A DNA stretch of 64,000 nucleotides from Pseudomonas sp. GCEP-101 (GCF_025133575.1 NZ_CP104011.1:5774965-5838964), one strand, 5' to 3'; shown: positions 38,127 to 47,673, numbered from the stretch's first letter. Notes: a model not told the origin generated them from the sequence alone. Made by a program: numbers and translations.

Positions 38127-40509
38127 GCCCCAGAAAAGCCAGGAAGAACTCGCCGCCCTGTTCCGCGCCGACCTCACCACCGGCGTCGGCCGCAGCGTCA
38201 AGCACGAGAGCGCGCCCAAGCACGTCAGCGGCGAGGCGATCTACATCGATGACCGCCTGGAGTTCCCCAACCAGCTGCACGTCTACGCCCGCATGAGCGA
38301 CCGCGCCCACGCGCGCATCACCCGGCTGGACGTCAGCCCCTGCTACCAGTTCCCCGGCGTCGCCATCGCCATCACCAAGGGTGACGTCCCCGGCCAGCTG
38401 GACATCGGCCCGGTGGTCGCCGGCGACCCGCTGCTGGCCGATGGCAAGGTCGAGTACGTCGGCCAGATGGTCATCGCGGTGGCCGCCGACAGCCTGGAAA
38501 CCGCGCGCAAGGCCGCCATGGCCGCGATCATCGAGTACGAGGACCTGGAGCCGGTGCTCGACGTGGTCGAGGCGCTGCGCAAGAAGCATTTCGTGCTCGA
38601 CAGCCACCAGCACAAGATCGGCGACTCGCAAGGCATGCTCGCGACCGCGCCGAACCGTATCCAGGGCACGCTGCACATCGGCGGCCAGGAGCACTTCTAC
38701 CTGGAGACGCAGATCTCCTCGGTGATGCCCACCGAAGACGGCGGCGTGATCGTCTACACCTCGACGCAGAACCCCACCGAGGTGCAGAAGCTCGTCGCCG
38801 AAGTGCTGGGCATCTCCTTCAACAAGGTGGTCATCGACATGCGCCGCATGGGCGGCGGTTTCGGCGGCAAGGAAACCCAGGCGGCCGCGCCGGCCTGCCT
38901 GTGCGCGGTGATCGCGCGCCTTACCGGCCGGCCGGCGAAGATGCGCCTGCCGCGCGTCGAAGACATGCAGATGACCGGCAAACGCCATCCCTTCTACGTC
39001 GAATACGACGTGGGCTTCGACGACGACGGCCTGCTGCACGGCATCCACATCGACCTGGCCGGCAACTGCGGCTACTCGCCGGACCTCTCCGGCTCCATCG
39101 TCGACCGAGCGATGTTCCACTCCGACAACGCCTACTTCCTCGGCAACGCCACGGTGAACGGTCACCGCTGCAAGACCAACACCGCCTCGAACACCGCCTA
39201 CCGCGGCTTCGGCGGCCCGCAGGGCATGGTCGCCATCGAGGAGATCATGGACGCGGTCGCGCGCCACCTGGGCAAGGACCCGCTGGAGGTGCGCAAGCGC
39301 AACTACTACGGCAAGGACGAGCGCAACGTCACCCACTACTACCAGCAGGTGGAGCACAACCTGCTGCAGGAGATGACCGAGGAACTGGAAGCCAGCGCCG
39401 AATACGCCAAGCGCCGCGCCGAGATCCGCGCGTTCAACGCCAGCAGCCCGGTGCTGAAGAAAGGCCTGGCGCTGACCCCGGTGAAATTCGGCATCAGCTT
39501 CACCGCCACCTTCTTGAACCAGGCCGGCGCGCTGATTCACATCTACACCGACGGCAGCATCCACCTGAACCACGGCGGCACCGAGATGGGCCAGGGCCTG
39601 AACACCAAGGTCGCACAGGTGGTGGCCGAGGTCTTCCAGGTCGACATCGACCGCGTGCAGATCACCGCGACCAACACCGACAAGGTGCCCAACACCTCGC
39701 CGACTGCCGCCTCGAGTGGCGCCGACCTGAACGGCAAGGCCGCGCAGAACGCCGCCGAAACCCTCAAGCAGCGTCTGGTGGAATTCGCTGCCAGGCACTG
39801 GAAGGTGACCGAGGAAGACGTCGAGTTCCGCAACAACCAGGTGCGCGTGCGCGATCTGATCGTGCCCTTCGAGGAACTGGTGCAGCAGGCCTATTTCGGC
39901 CAGGTGTCGCTCTCCTCCACCGGCTTCTACCGCACGCCGAAGATCTACTACGACCGCAGCCAGGCCCGCGGCCGGCCGTTCTACTACTTCGCCTATGGCG
40001 TGTCCTGCTCGGAAGTGATCGTCGACACCCTCACCGGCGAGTACAGGATGCTGCGCAGCGACATCCTCCACGACGTCGGCGCCTCGCTGAACCCGGCCAT
40101 CGACATCGGCCAGGTGGAAGGCGGCTTCGTCCAGGGCATGGGCTGGCTGACCATGGAAGAGCTGGTCTGGAACGCCAAGGGCAAGCTGATGACCAACGGC
40201 CCGGCAAGCTACAAGATCCCGGCCATCGCCGACATGCCCCTCGACCTGCGGGTGAAGCTGGTGGAGAACCGCAAGAACCCGGAGCAGACGGTGTTCCACT
40301 CCAAGGCCGTCGGCGAGCCGCCGTTCATGCTGGGCATCTCGGTGTTCTGCGCGATCAAGGACGCCGTGGCGAGCCTGGCCGACTACCGCGCCCAGCCGCA
40401 GATCGACGCCCCGGCCACCCCGGAGCGCGTACTCTGGGGCGTGGAGCAGATGCGCAAGCTGAAGGCCGCCCAGGCAGAGAAGGCACCGGCTCAGGTCGAG
40501 CCGGCGTGA
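38119..40509 (+). CDS. xdhB: Xanthine dehydrogenase, molybdopterin-binding subunit
   Basis: A 796-residue large subunit with the molybdenum cofactor. Visible family motifs: GGGFGGKE near residue 245, AYRGFGGPQG near 365, GGTEMGQGLNTK near 485, and the conserved Glu region KAVGEPPFMLG near the C terminus (active-site base Glu). Start ATG overlaps the end of xdhA. Part of xdhABC although a REP pair splits xdhB and xdhC. Confidence 0.96.
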   Translation: MHKPQKSQEELAALFRADLTTGVGRSVKHESAPKHVSGEAIYIDDRLEFPNQLHVYARMSDRAHARITRLDVSPCYQFPGVAIAITKGDVPGQLDIGPVVAGDPLLADGKVEYVGQMVIAVAADSLETARKAAMAAIIEYEDLEPVLDVVEALRKKHFVLDSHQHKIGDSQGMLATAPNRIQGTLHIGGQEHFYLETQISSVMPTEDGGVIVYTSTQNPTEVQKLVAEVLGISFNKVVIDMRRMGGGFGGKETQAAAPACLCAVIARLTGRPAKMRLPRVEDMQMTGKRHPFYVEYDVGFDDDGLLHGIHIDLAGNCGYSPDLSGSIVDRAMFHSDNAYFLGNATVNGHRCKTNTASNTAYRGFGGPQGMVAIEEIMDAVARHLGKDPLEVRKRNYYGKDERNVTHYYQQVEHNLLQEMTEELEASAEYAKRRAEIRAFNASSPVLKKGLALTPVKFGISFTATFLNQAGALIHIYTDGSIHLNHGGTEMGQGLNTKVAQVVAEVFQVDIDRVQITATNTDKVPNTSPTAASSGADLNGKAAQNAAETLKQRLVEFAARHWKVTEEDVEFRNNQVRVRDLIVPFEELVQQAYFGQVSLSSTGFYRTPKIYYDRSQARGRPFYYFAYGVSCSEVIVDTLTGEYRMLRSDILHDVGASLNPAIDIGQVEGGFVQGMGWLTMEELVWNAKGKLMTNGPASYKIPAIADMPLDLRVKLVENRKNPEQTVFHSKAVGEPPFMLGISVFCAIKDAVASLADYRAQPQIDAPATPERVLWGVEQMRKLKAAQAEKAPAQVEPA

Positions 40510-40596
40510 TGTAACCATGGGGTGCCGCCGGCACGGGAAGACGTCCCCAATCCCGTCCTCCCCCGGGCCAGCGGCGCCCCACCCTAACTCCCAACT

Positions 40597-40673
40597 GTAG
40601 GAGCGAGCTTGCTCGCGAACCGCCCAGCCACAGAGCTGCCGGGAAACTCGTTCGCGAGCAAGCTCGCTCCTAC
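40597..40673. repeat. REP pair between xdhB and xdhC
   Basis: Forward unit 40597-40619 and inverse unit 40651-40673 of the GTAGGAGCGAGC family, ending 28 bases before the xdhC start. It may lower xdhC expression relative to xdhAB. Confidence 0.9.
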
Positions 40674-40701
40674 GAAGAGCTCCACCCCAGAGGTTGAAGC
40701 C

Positions 40702-41553
40702 ATGAACTGGATCAGTGCCCTCGCCGACCTGCAACAGCGCGCCGAAGCCAGCGTGCTGGTGACCATCATCGAAGAACGCGGCTCGACCCCGCGCAATGCC
40801 GGCTCGAAGATGGTGATCAGCGCGGACAAGACGTACGACACCATCGGCGGCGGCCACCTCGAATTCAAGGCCATGGCCATCGCCCGCGAGATGCTGCAGA
40901 ACCGTGAGCGCGAACCCAAGCTGGAGCGCTTCAGCCTCGGCGCCAGCCTGGGCCAGTGCTGCGGTGGCGCCACCGTGCTGCTGTTCGAGCCCATGGGCCA
41001 GCCCCAGGCGCACATCGCCGTGTTCGGCGCCGGCCACGTCGGCCGCGCCCTGGTGCCGCTGCTCGCCAGCCTGCCGTGCAAGGTGCGCTGGATCGACTCG
41101 CGGGAAGCCGAATTCCCCGGCTACATCCCCGAGGGCGTGACCCGCGTGATCAACGAGGACGTCATCGACGAGATCGACGAGATGCCCGCCGGCAGCTACT
41201 TCATCGTCATGACCCACAACCACGCGCTGGACCTGGAGCTGACCGCGAAAATCCTGGCGCGCAACGACTTCGCCTACTTCGGCCTGATCGGCTCGGACAC
41301 CAAGCGCGCCAAGTTCGAACACCGCCTGCGCGACCGTGGCTTCGCCGCCGACACCGTGCAGCGCATGCGCTGCCCCATGGGCATCAGCGAGGTGAAGGGC
41401 AAGCTGCCGGTGGAGATCGCCGTGTCCATCGCCGGCGAGGTGATCGCCACCTACAACGCCACCTTCGGTCAGCAGGCCAGCCAGGGCGAGAACACCGTGG
41501 CCAGACTGTTACCCACGAGCCGCCGCGCACGCACGGCCGATGGCGGCACCTGA
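40702..41553 (+). CDS. xdhC: XdhC, xanthine dehydrogenase maturation protein
   Basis: A 283-residue chaperone that binds Moco, promotes its sulfuration and inserts it into XdhB. N-terminal XdhC/CoxI domain with GSTPRNAGSKM and IGGGHLEFKA, a QCCGG motif (near residue 90), and a C-terminal Rossmann domain starting at FGAGHVGRAL. The start at 40702 is the family start; the longer in-frame stretch translates the REP element. The C-terminal tail (TSRRARTADGGT) is unconserved. Confidence 0.94.
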   Translation: MNWISALADLQQRAEASVLVTIIEERGSTPRNAGSKMVISADKTYDTIGGGHLEFKAMAIAREMLQNREREPKLERFSLGASLGQCCGGATVLLFEPMGQPQAHIAVFGAGHVGRALVPLLASLPCKVRWIDSREAEFPGYIPEGVTRVINEDVIDEIDEMPAGSYFIVMTHNHALDLELTAKILARNDFAYFGLIGSDTKRAKFEHRLRDRGFAADTVQRMRCPMGISEVKGKLPVEIAVSIAGEVIATYNATFGQQASQGENTVARLLPTSRRARTADGGT

Positions 41554-41575
41554 TTTCCAACGTGTCTGGCCTTGT

Positions 41576-41657
41576 GATGGGTATCGCTTCGCTCCACCCA
41601 TCCTACGGAACCATGACCTGTTTTTGTAGGATGGGTGGAGCGCCAGCGATACCCATC
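41576..41657. repeat. Inverted REP pair, GATGGGTATCGC/GTAGGATGGGTGGAGC family
   Basis: Two 31/32-base copies face each other (41576-41606 and 41626-41657) with GATGGGTATCGCT...CCACCCATCCTAC arms. Same family as 36369-36451. Lies between xdhC and guaD. Confidence 0.88.
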
Positions 41658-41701
41658 GAATAGCGTCCGAAGACGCGCTAATTCCGATTTGCGAGACATT
41701 G

Positions 41702-43006
41702 ATGAGCACTCAAGCCAAAGCCTACCGCGCCAGCATCCTGCACAGCGTCGCCGACCCCGCCGAAGTCGGCGTGGAGAAGTCCTACCAGTACTTCGAGGAC
41801 GGCATCCTGCTGGTGGAAGACGGCAAGGTCGCCCGCCTCGGCCACGCTGCCGACCTGCTGCCGCACCTGGGCGGCGTGGACGTGGTGGAGTACCGCGATG
41901 CGCTGATCACCCCCGGCTTCATCGACACCCACATCCACTACCCGCAGACCGGCATGATCGCCTCCTACGGCGAGCAGCTGCTGGACTGGCTGAACACCTA
42001 CACCTTCCCCACCGAGAAGCAGTTCGCTGACCCGGCCCACGCCGCCGACGTCGCCGGCATCTTCCTCAAGGAACTGCTGCGCGCCGGCACCACCACCGCC
42101 CTGGTGTTCGGCACCGTGCACCCGCAGTCGGTGGACGCGCTGTTCGGCGCCGCGCAGAAGCTCGACCTGCGCCTGATCGCCGGCAAGGTGATGATGGACC
42201 GCAACGCGCCGGACTACCTGACCGACACCGCCGAAAGCAGCTACGCGGACAGCAAGGCGCTGATCGAGCGCTGGCACGGCAAGGGCCGCCTGCTCTACGC
42301 GGTGACGCCGCGCTTCGCTCCGACAAGCACCCCGGAACAGCTGGACGCTGCCGGCCGCCTGCTCAAGGAGCACCCGGGCGTGTACCTGCACACGCACCTG
42401 TCGGAAAACCTCAAGGAAATCGAGTGGGTCAAGGAGCTGTTCCCGGAGCGCAAGGGCTACCTGGACGTCTACGACCACCACGGCCTGCTCGGCCCGCGCT
42501 CGGTGTTCGCCCACGGCGTGCACCTGTGCGACGGCGAGTGCCAGCGCCTGGCGGAGACCGGCTCGGCAGTGGCCTTCTGCCCGACCTCCAACCTGTTCCT
42601 GGGCAGCGGCCTGTTCGACCTGGCCAAGCTGGAAAAGCACAAGGTCAAGGTCGGCCTGGGCACCGACGTCGGCGCCGGCACCAGCTTCTCCCAGCTGCAG
42701 TCGCTGAACGAGGCCTACAAGGTGATGCAGCTGCAGGGCATCAAGCTCGACCCGTTCAAGTCGCTGTACCTGGCCACCCTCGGCGGCGCCCGCGCGCTGG
42801 AGCTGGAGGACAAGGTCGGCAGCTTCGCCCAGGGCAACGAAGCCGACTTCGTGGTCCTCGACTACAAGGCCACCCCGCTGCTGGACTACCGCCTGCAGCA
42901 GGCGAAGACACTGGAGGAGAAACTCTTCGCACTGGTCATCCTCGGCGACGACCGCACCGTGAAGGAAACCTTCGCGCACGGCCGCAACGTGCATCGCCGC
43001 GGCTGA
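41702..43006 (+). CDS. guaD: Guanine deaminase
   Basis: A 434-residue amidohydrolase that deaminates guanine to xanthine, feeding XdhAB. Metal ligands are seen in PGFIDTHIHYP (HxH), HTHLSEN, HGVHLCDGE and GLGTDVGAG. Length and motifs match bacterial guaD. It follows xdhC by 148 bases including a REP pair; an independent promoter is possible. An in-frame TTG one codon earlier is disregarded. Confidence 0.95.
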   Translation: MSTQAKAYRASILHSVADPAEVGVEKSYQYFEDGILLVEDGKVARLGHAADLLPHLGGVDVVEYRDALITPGFIDTHIHYPQTGMIASYGEQLLDWLNTYTFPTEKQFADPAHAADVAGIFLKELLRAGTTTALVFGTVHPQSVDALFGAAQKLDLRLIAGKVMMDRNAPDYLTDTAESSYADSKALIERWHGKGRLLYAVTPRFAPTSTPEQLDAAGRLLKEHPGVYLHTHLSENLKEIEWVKELFPERKGYLDVYDHHGLLGPRSVFAHGVHLCDGECQRLAETGSAVAFCPTSNLFLGSGLFDLAKLEKHKVKVGLGTDVGAGTSFSQLQSLNEAYKVMQLQGIKLDPFKSLYLATLGGARALELEDKVGSFAQGNEADFVVLDYKATPLLDYRLQQAKTLEEKLFALVILGDDRTVKETFAHGRNVHRRG

Positions 43007-43014
43007 CCCCTTAC

Positions 43015-43074
43015 GGCTCCGGCGCCGGTTCCTCGCTCAGGACCAACCCGGCGCCGGGGCCGCTTTTCTTTCTT
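43015..43074 (+). terminator. Rho-independent terminator after guaD
   Basis: A 14-bp G/C-rich stem with one G-U pair (43015-43028 with 43048-43061) is followed by GCTTTTCTTTCTT. Confidence 0.7.
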
Positions 43075-43108
43075 GCTTCGCGCGACAACCCCGCGTGAAT
43101 CCTCCCTT

Positions 43109-43305
43109 GTAGGACGGGGCCCTGCGCGCGGTCGCGGGCATGGCCCGCTCCTACAGGGAGCTCCACAGCCCCCGACATACGTAGGAGCGGACTCCGTCCG
43201 CGATCGGCTCCAGCCAATTGTTGGCGCCGTCCGCGGTTCGCGAGCAAGCTCGCTCCTACAGGCCCGCACCGACGTGCTCTTCGTAGGAGCGAGCTTGCTC
43301 GCGAA
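43109..43305. repeat. REP cluster between guaD and the UspA gene
   Basis: Three families: a GTAGGACGGGGCC...GGCATGGCCCGCTCCTAC element (43109-43154), GTAGGAGCGGACTCCGTCCGC (43181-43203), and GTAGGAGCGAGC units in inverse (43237-43259) and forward (43283-43305) orientation. No gene in 43075-43335. Confidence 0.88.
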
Positions 43306-43335
43306 CCGCACGGCCCCCATCCGCAAACAGGCGCC

Positions 43336-43758
43336 CTACTCCCGCACCTCCACCAGCACCGGGCACGGCGCGCGCTCGATCACCCGCTGCCCCACCGACG
43401 GGTCCAGCAACCGCTCGATGCGCCCCAGGTGCCGATGGCCGATCACGATCAGGTCGCACTCCAACCGCTCCGCCTCACGCAGAATGGCCCGCGCCGGATC
43501 GCCCGCCACCACCGCGCCCGACGCCTGGCAGGGCTGCAACTGCGCCACGGCGCCATCCACCAGGCCCTGCGCCTCGTGCTGCTCCTGCTCCGCCGGCGGG
43601 TACTCCAGCGCATCCTGGCGCGGCATGGCGAAAGCACGGTCCACGGCGCAGACCACGTGCACCTGCGCCCCATTGCAACGTGCCAGCTCGCGGGCGGTCA
43701 CGATGATGCGGGGCGACTGCGCCGCGCCGTCGATGGCCAGCAGGATCCGTTTGAACAT
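43336..43758 (-). CDS. Universal stress protein UspA family
   Basis: A 140-residue cytoplasmic UspA domain with MFKRILLAIDG start and an ATP-binding-type motif GHRHLGRIERLLDPSVGQRVIERAPCPVLVE near residues 107-137 (G-x2-G-x9-G(S/T) is partly kept). AAGGAGAG lies nine bases before ATG 43758. Divergent from the LysR gene by 165 bases. Role unknown beyond the family's stress link. Confidence 0.88.
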   Translation of the reverse strand: MFKRILLAIDGAAQSPRIIVTARELARCNGAQVHVVCAVDRAFAMPRQDALEYPPAEQEQHEAQGLVDGAVAQLQPCQASGAVVAGDPARAILREAERLECDLIVIGHRHLGRIERLLDPSVGQRVIERAPCPVLVEVRE

Positions 43759-43923
43759 GCGTCTCTCCTTCGTAAAGCGAAATCCGCCGCCATTCTTCGG
43801 GCCCGGGCGCGGAGCGTAAAGGCACGCTGGGCGTAATGGACCATTGCATGAAACGCACGCTTGCCCATTCGGCCCTTCGCCAGGGAACATGATCGGCATC
43901 GCGCCTACCGTTCTGGAGTCACC

Positions 43924-44847
43924 ATGGCCCTGCCCGATCTCAACCTGCTGGTCGCCCTCAATATCCTGCTGGAAGAAGGCAGCGTGGTCGGCGCCGCCCG
44001 CCGCATGCACCTCAGCGCGCCAGCGATGAGCCGCACCCTGTCGCGCATCCGCGAGGCGGTGGGCGACCCGATCATGGTTCGCGCCGGGCGCAACCTGGTG
44101 CCCACGCCCCGCGCGCTGCAACTGCGCGAGGAAGTCAGCGACCTGGTGGAGCACGCCACGCGCCTGTTCAACGCCAAGGAAAACCTGCGCATGGACCAGC
44201 TCGAACGCTGTTTCGTGCTGCGCTCCAACAACGTGCTGGTCGGCGGCTTCGCGTCGCGCATGCTCGCGGTGATGAAGGACGAGGCGCCACGCTGCAGCCT
44301 GCGCATCGCCCCGGAGGCGGACTTCGACGACGAAGCCCTGCGGCAGAACCGCATCGACCTGTACATCGGCGGCGCTTCGACGCTGGAGCCGGAGATCCGC
44401 ACGCAGACGCTGTTCACCACCAACTTCGTCGGCCTGGCGCGGCGCGACCACCCCATCTTCGACGACGAGATCACCGCCCAGCGCTTTGCCTCCTTCCCGC
44501 AGATCAGCGTGTCGCGGCGCGGGAAATCCCGCGGGCCGATCGACGAAGAGCTGGCCAACCTGGGTCTGCAACGGGAGATCCGCCTCACCGCACCGACCTT
44601 CCACTCCTCGATCTTCGCCCTGCTGGAATCCGACCTGGTGTTGCCGATCCCCGAGCATTCGCTGTGGCGCCTCGACCGCCTGGGCTTCGCCCTGCGCCAG
44701 TTCGATATTCCGCTGCCGCTCAAATCGGTGGTGATCATCCAGGCCTGGCACCCGCGCTTCGACAATGACCCGGCGCACAGCTGGCTGCGGCAGACGGTGA
44801 AACGCGTCTGCATCGAGCTGCGCGAGACGTCCGGCTTGCTGAGTTGA
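43924..44847 (+). CDS. LysR-family regulator upstream of an efflux operon
   Basis: A 307-residue LTTR with N-terminal winged HTH (residues 3-62; GSVVGAARRMHLSAPAMSRTLSRIRE) and a PBP2-like effector domain of the NodD/NahR-like branch. ATG 43924 follows TGGAG. It reads in the same direction as the tripartite efflux genes, 166 bases upstream of the transporter, and a perfect palindrome lies just after its stop. It most likely controls that operon. Confidence 0.88.
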   Translation: MALPDLNLLVALNILLEEGSVVGAARRMHLSAPAMSRTLSRIREAVGDPIMVRAGRNLVPTPRALQLREEVSDLVEHATRLFNAKENLRMDQLERCFVLRSNNVLVGGFASRMLAVMKDEAPRCSLRIAPEADFDDEALRQNRIDLYIGGASTLEPEIRTQTLFTTNFVGLARRDHPIFDDEITAQRFASFPQISVSRRGKSRGPIDEELANLGLQREIRLTAPTFHSSIFALLESDLVLPIPEHSLWRLDRLGFALRQFDIPLPLKSVVIIQAWHPRFDNDPAHSWLRQTVKRVCIELRETSGLLS

Positions 44848-44857
44848 GTGCACATTA

Positions 44858-44874
44858 AGTGCGTTAGACGCACT
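44858..44874. promoter_or_regulatory. Palindrome AGTGCGT-TAG-ACGCACT before the efflux operon
   Basis: Perfect 7-bp arms with 3-base spacer, 10 bases after the lysR stop. No T run follows, so it is more likely an operator than a terminator. An AT-rich stretch with TTTCAATTTTCA and a TAGACT -10-like element (about 44928) follows. Confidence 0.55.
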
Positions 44875-44951
44875 GATTAGCTGCAATCATTTCAATTTTC
44901 ACAGCTATAGCCCTTCCCTAGACTCGGTCGCAAATACCCGAGTTGATTCCT

Positions 44952-45017
44952 ATGCCTTGCACAGCACCGCCCACCGGCGGCGGCGGCGGCGGCCACCCCC
45001 GTGGAGGCCGGCCATGA
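44952..45017 (+). CDS. Putative 21-residue leader peptide overlapping the MFS gene
   Basis: An ATG-initiated frame encodes a small Pro/Gly/Arg-rich peptide (MPCTAPPT, six Gly, HPRGGRP). Its TGA overlaps the transporter ATG (ATGA at 45014) and it contains the GGAGG ribosome-binding site of the transporter. Its own ribosome-binding site is weak (GAG). It could be a translational-coupling leader, or a chance frame. Confidence 0.35.
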   Translation: MPCTAPPTGGGGGGHPRGGRP

Positions 45018-46594
45018 CCGCGCTCGCCCCGCTTTCCGCCACCCAACCACCAGCGGCCAAACCCGCAGCCCCCGCAGCGCAGCCCTTCGGCCTGCGCATC
45101 GTGGTCGGCATGCTCGGCGTGCTGCTGGCCTCCCTGAGCGCCGGCCTCAACGAAAAGGTCACGGACCTGGCCATGACCGACGTGCGCGGCGCCTTGTCCA
45201 TCGGCCACGACGAGGGCACCTGGCTGCTCGCCCTGTATTCGGCGGCGCAGGTAGCGGCCATGGCGTTCGCGCCGTGGTTCTCGGTCACCGTCTCGCTGCG
45301 CCGCTTCACCCTCGGCGCCATCGCCTGCTTCGCCCTGCTCGCGCTGCTCTGCCCCTTCGCCCCGAACGTCGAGACGCTGTACCTGCTGCGCCTGTTGCAG
45401 GGCTTCGCCGGCGGCTGCATGCCACCGATGCTGATGACCGTGGCGCTGCGCTTCCTGCCGCCGGGCATCAAGCTCTACGGCCTGGGCGCCTACGCGCTGA
45501 CCGCCACCTTCGCCCCCAACCTGGGCATGCCGCTGGCGGCGCTGTGGACCGAGTTCGTCGGCTGGCAGTGGGTGTTCTGGCAGGTCATCCCGCTCTGCGC
45601 GGTGGCACTGGCCGCCGTCGCCTGGGGCATCCCGCAGGACCCGCTGCGCCTGGAACGCCTGAAGCAGTTCGATTACCCGGGCCTCGCCCTCGGCCTGCCG
45701 GGCATCCTGATGCTGGTGATCGGCCTGCTGCAGGGTGAGCGCCTGGACTGGTTCGAGTCCGACCTGATCACCGTGCTGGTGCTCGGCGGCGCCGGTCTGC
45801 TGGTGGGCTTCTTCATCAACGAATGGACGCACCCGCTGCCCTTCTACCGCCTGGACATCCTCAAGCGGCGCAACTTCACCCACGCGCTGATCACCCTGGC
45901 CGGCGTGCTGGTGGTGCTCGGCGCCTGCGCGGGCGTGCCGGCGTCCTACCTGGCCTCGGCCCACGGCTATCGCCCGTTGCAGTCGGCGCCGATGGCGCTG
46001 CTGGTGGCGCTGCCTCAGCTGGTCTCGCTGCCGCTGGTGGCCGCGCTGTGCAACATCCCGCGGGTGGATTGCCGCTGGGTGCTGGCCATCGGCATCAGCC
46101 TGTGCGGCCTGTCGGCGTTCGGCATGAGCCAGCTGACCAGCGAGTGGACGCGGGAGAACTTCTATTGGCTGCTGGCGCTGCAGATCGTCGGGCAGCCGAT
46201 GGCCATCGTGCCGCTGCTGATGTCGGCCACCAGCGTGGTCGCGCCCATCGAAGGGCCGTTCGCCTCGGCCTGGTTCAACAGCGTGCGCGGCTTCTCGGCG
46301 GTGCTCGGCAGCGCGGTGGTGTCGATCCTGATGACCTGGCGCCAGCACTACCACTCCAACCGCCTGGTCGATCACCTGGGCAACGCCCCGCAAGCCCTCG
46401 GCCTGCGCCTGGAACAACTGGGCGGCGCCGAGAACGTCGGTCGCCTGGCCGGCCAGGTGCGCGGCCAGGCCGGCGTGCTCGCCGCTGCCGACACGCTGCT
46501 GGCGATGTCCTGGCTGGCCGCCGCGCTGCTCGTGCTGATCCCCCTGATGCCGCTGCGGGTCTATCCGCCGCGGCCCGTCATTCCTCATCAATGA
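45014..46594 (+). CDS. MFS drug:H+ antiporter, DHA2/EmrB type
   Basis: A 526-residue inner-membrane transporter with about 14 helices, as in EmrB/QacA. The N-terminal motif C-like GGCMPPMLMTVALRFLPPG and the long 14-helix layout place it in DHA2. A Pro/Ala-rich N-terminal tail precedes helix 1. ATG 45014 follows GGAGG by six bases. It is cotranscribed with the membrane-fusion and outer-membrane genes and forms the pump of a tripartite export system; substrate unknown. Confidence 0.9.
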   Translation: MTALAPLSATQPPAAKPAAPAAQPFGLRIVVGMLGVLLASLSAGLNEKVTDLAMTDVRGALSIGHDEGTWLLALYSAAQVAAMAFAPWFSVTVSLRRFTLGAIACFALLALLCPFAPNVETLYLLRLLQGFAGGCMPPMLMTVALRFLPPGIKLYGLGAYALTATFAPNLGMPLAALWTEFVGWQWVFWQVIPLCAVALAAVAWGIPQDPLRLERLKQFDYPGLALGLPGILMLVIGLLQGERLDWFESDLITVLVLGGAGLLVGFFINEWTHPLPFYRLDILKRRNFTHALITLAGVLVVLGACAGVPASYLASAHGYRPLQSAPMALLVALPQLVSLPLVAALCNIPRVDCRWVLAIGISLCGLSAFGMSQLTSEWTRENFYWLLALQIVGQPMAIVPLLMSATSVVAPIEGPFASAWFNSVRGFSAVLGSAVVSILMTWRQHYHSNRLVDHLGNAPQALGLRLEQLGGAENVGRLAGQVRGQAGVLAAADTLLAMSWLAAALLVLIPLMPLRVYPPRPVIPHQ

Positions 46595-46605
46595 AAGGTC
46601 TGCCC

Positions 46606-47673
46606 ATGTCGAAACTGAGCTCCCGTCGCGGCAGTCTGGCCCTGGTCGCCGTGCTGCTTCTCGCCCTCGTCGTCTACCTGCTGCTGCGCCTGCTGGGCCC
46701 CAGCCGCGAGCAGAGCACCGACGATGCCTACGTCCACGCCGACTTCACCCTGGTGGCGCCGAAAGTCGCCGGCTTCATCGAGCAGGTGCTGGTGGAGGAC
46801 AACCAGCCGGTGAAGGCCGGGCAGGTCCTGGCGCGCATCGATGCCCGCGACTATCGCGCCGCGCTGGAAGCCGCCGAAGCCGACGTACTGGCCGCGCAGG
46901 CACGTCACCATCACGTTGCCGCCGACCTCGAACGCCAGCAGGCGGTGATTGCCCAGAGCGCCGCCCAGGTGCAGGCCGACCAGGCGGCGCTGACCTTCGC
47001 CACGCAGGAACTCAACCGCTACCAACACCTCGCCACCCAGGGCGCCGGCACGCTGCAGAATGCCCAGCAGGCGCGCTCGCGCGTGGACTCGGCGAAGGCC
47101 GTGCTGGACAAGGACAAAGCCGCCGCGCTGGCCGCCCGCAAGCAGCTCGACGTACTGCTGGCCCAGCAGGCCGAGGCCCTCGGCGCCCTCAAGCGCGGCC
47201 AGGCGCAGTTGCAGCAGGCGCAGCTTAACCTGTCCTACACCGAGATCCGCGCGCCCTTCGACGGCATGGTCGGCCGCCGCGCCGTGCGCGTTGGCGCCTA
47301 CACCACGCCGGGCACCGCGCTGCTCGCGGTGGTGCCGCTGCAGGATGCCTACGTGGTCGGCAACTTCCAGGAAACCCAGCTGACCGACGTGCAACCCGGA
47401 CAGCGCGTGGCGATCAGCATCGATACCTTCCCCGGCGAGACGCTGCACGGCCACGTCGACAGCATCGCCCCCGCCACCGGCCTGAGCTTCGCACCCATCG
47501 CCCCGGACAACGCCACCGGCAACTTCACCAAGATCGTCCAGCGCATCCCGGTGAAGATTGTCCTCGACGCCGACCAGCCGCTGCGCGACAGGTTGCGGGT
47601 GGGCATGTCGGTCATCGCCCGCATCGACACCGGCAAGCACGCCGAGGCCCCGCAGACGGTGGCCGCGCAATGA
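46606..47673 (+). CDS. HlyD/EmrA-family membrane fusion protein
   Basis: A 355-residue periplasmic adaptor: N-terminal signal-anchor helix (about residues 10-28), the lipoyl/beta-barrel start STDDAYVHADFTLVAPKVAGFI, a long coiled-coil hairpin (about 85-210), and the return half YTEIRAPFDGMVGRRAV. ATG 46606 with AAAGG ahead is chosen; an alternative ATG at 46591 overlaps the transporter stop. It joins the MFS pump to the outer-membrane channel. Confidence 0.9.
   Translation: MSKLSSRRGSLALVAVLLLALVVYLLLRLLGPSREQSTDDAYVHADFTLVAPKVAGFIEQVLVEDNQPVKAGQVLARIDARDYRAALEAAEADVLAAQARHHHVAADLERQQAVIAQSAAQVQADQAALTFATQELNRYQHLATQGAGTLQNAQQARSRVDSAKAVLDKDKAAALAARKQLDVLLAQQAEALGALKRGQAQLQQAQLNLSYTEIRAPFDGMVGRRAVRVGAYTTPGTALLAVVPLQDAYVVGNFQETQLTDVQPGQRVAISIDTFPGETLHGHVDSIAPATGLSFAPIAPDNATGNFTKIVQRIPVKIVLDADQPLRDRLRVGMSVIARIDTGKHAEAPQTVAAQ

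Noticed and set aside
38044..41322. A 1092-codon open frame antisense to xdhB/xdhC
   Set aside because: His/Val/Ala-rich low-complexity translation typical of an antisense shadow of high-GC genes.
43109..43305. Clustered repeats that could look like a CRISPR array
   Set aside because: Units are REP palindromes of different families in alternating orientation with irregular spacing, and there are no cas genes.
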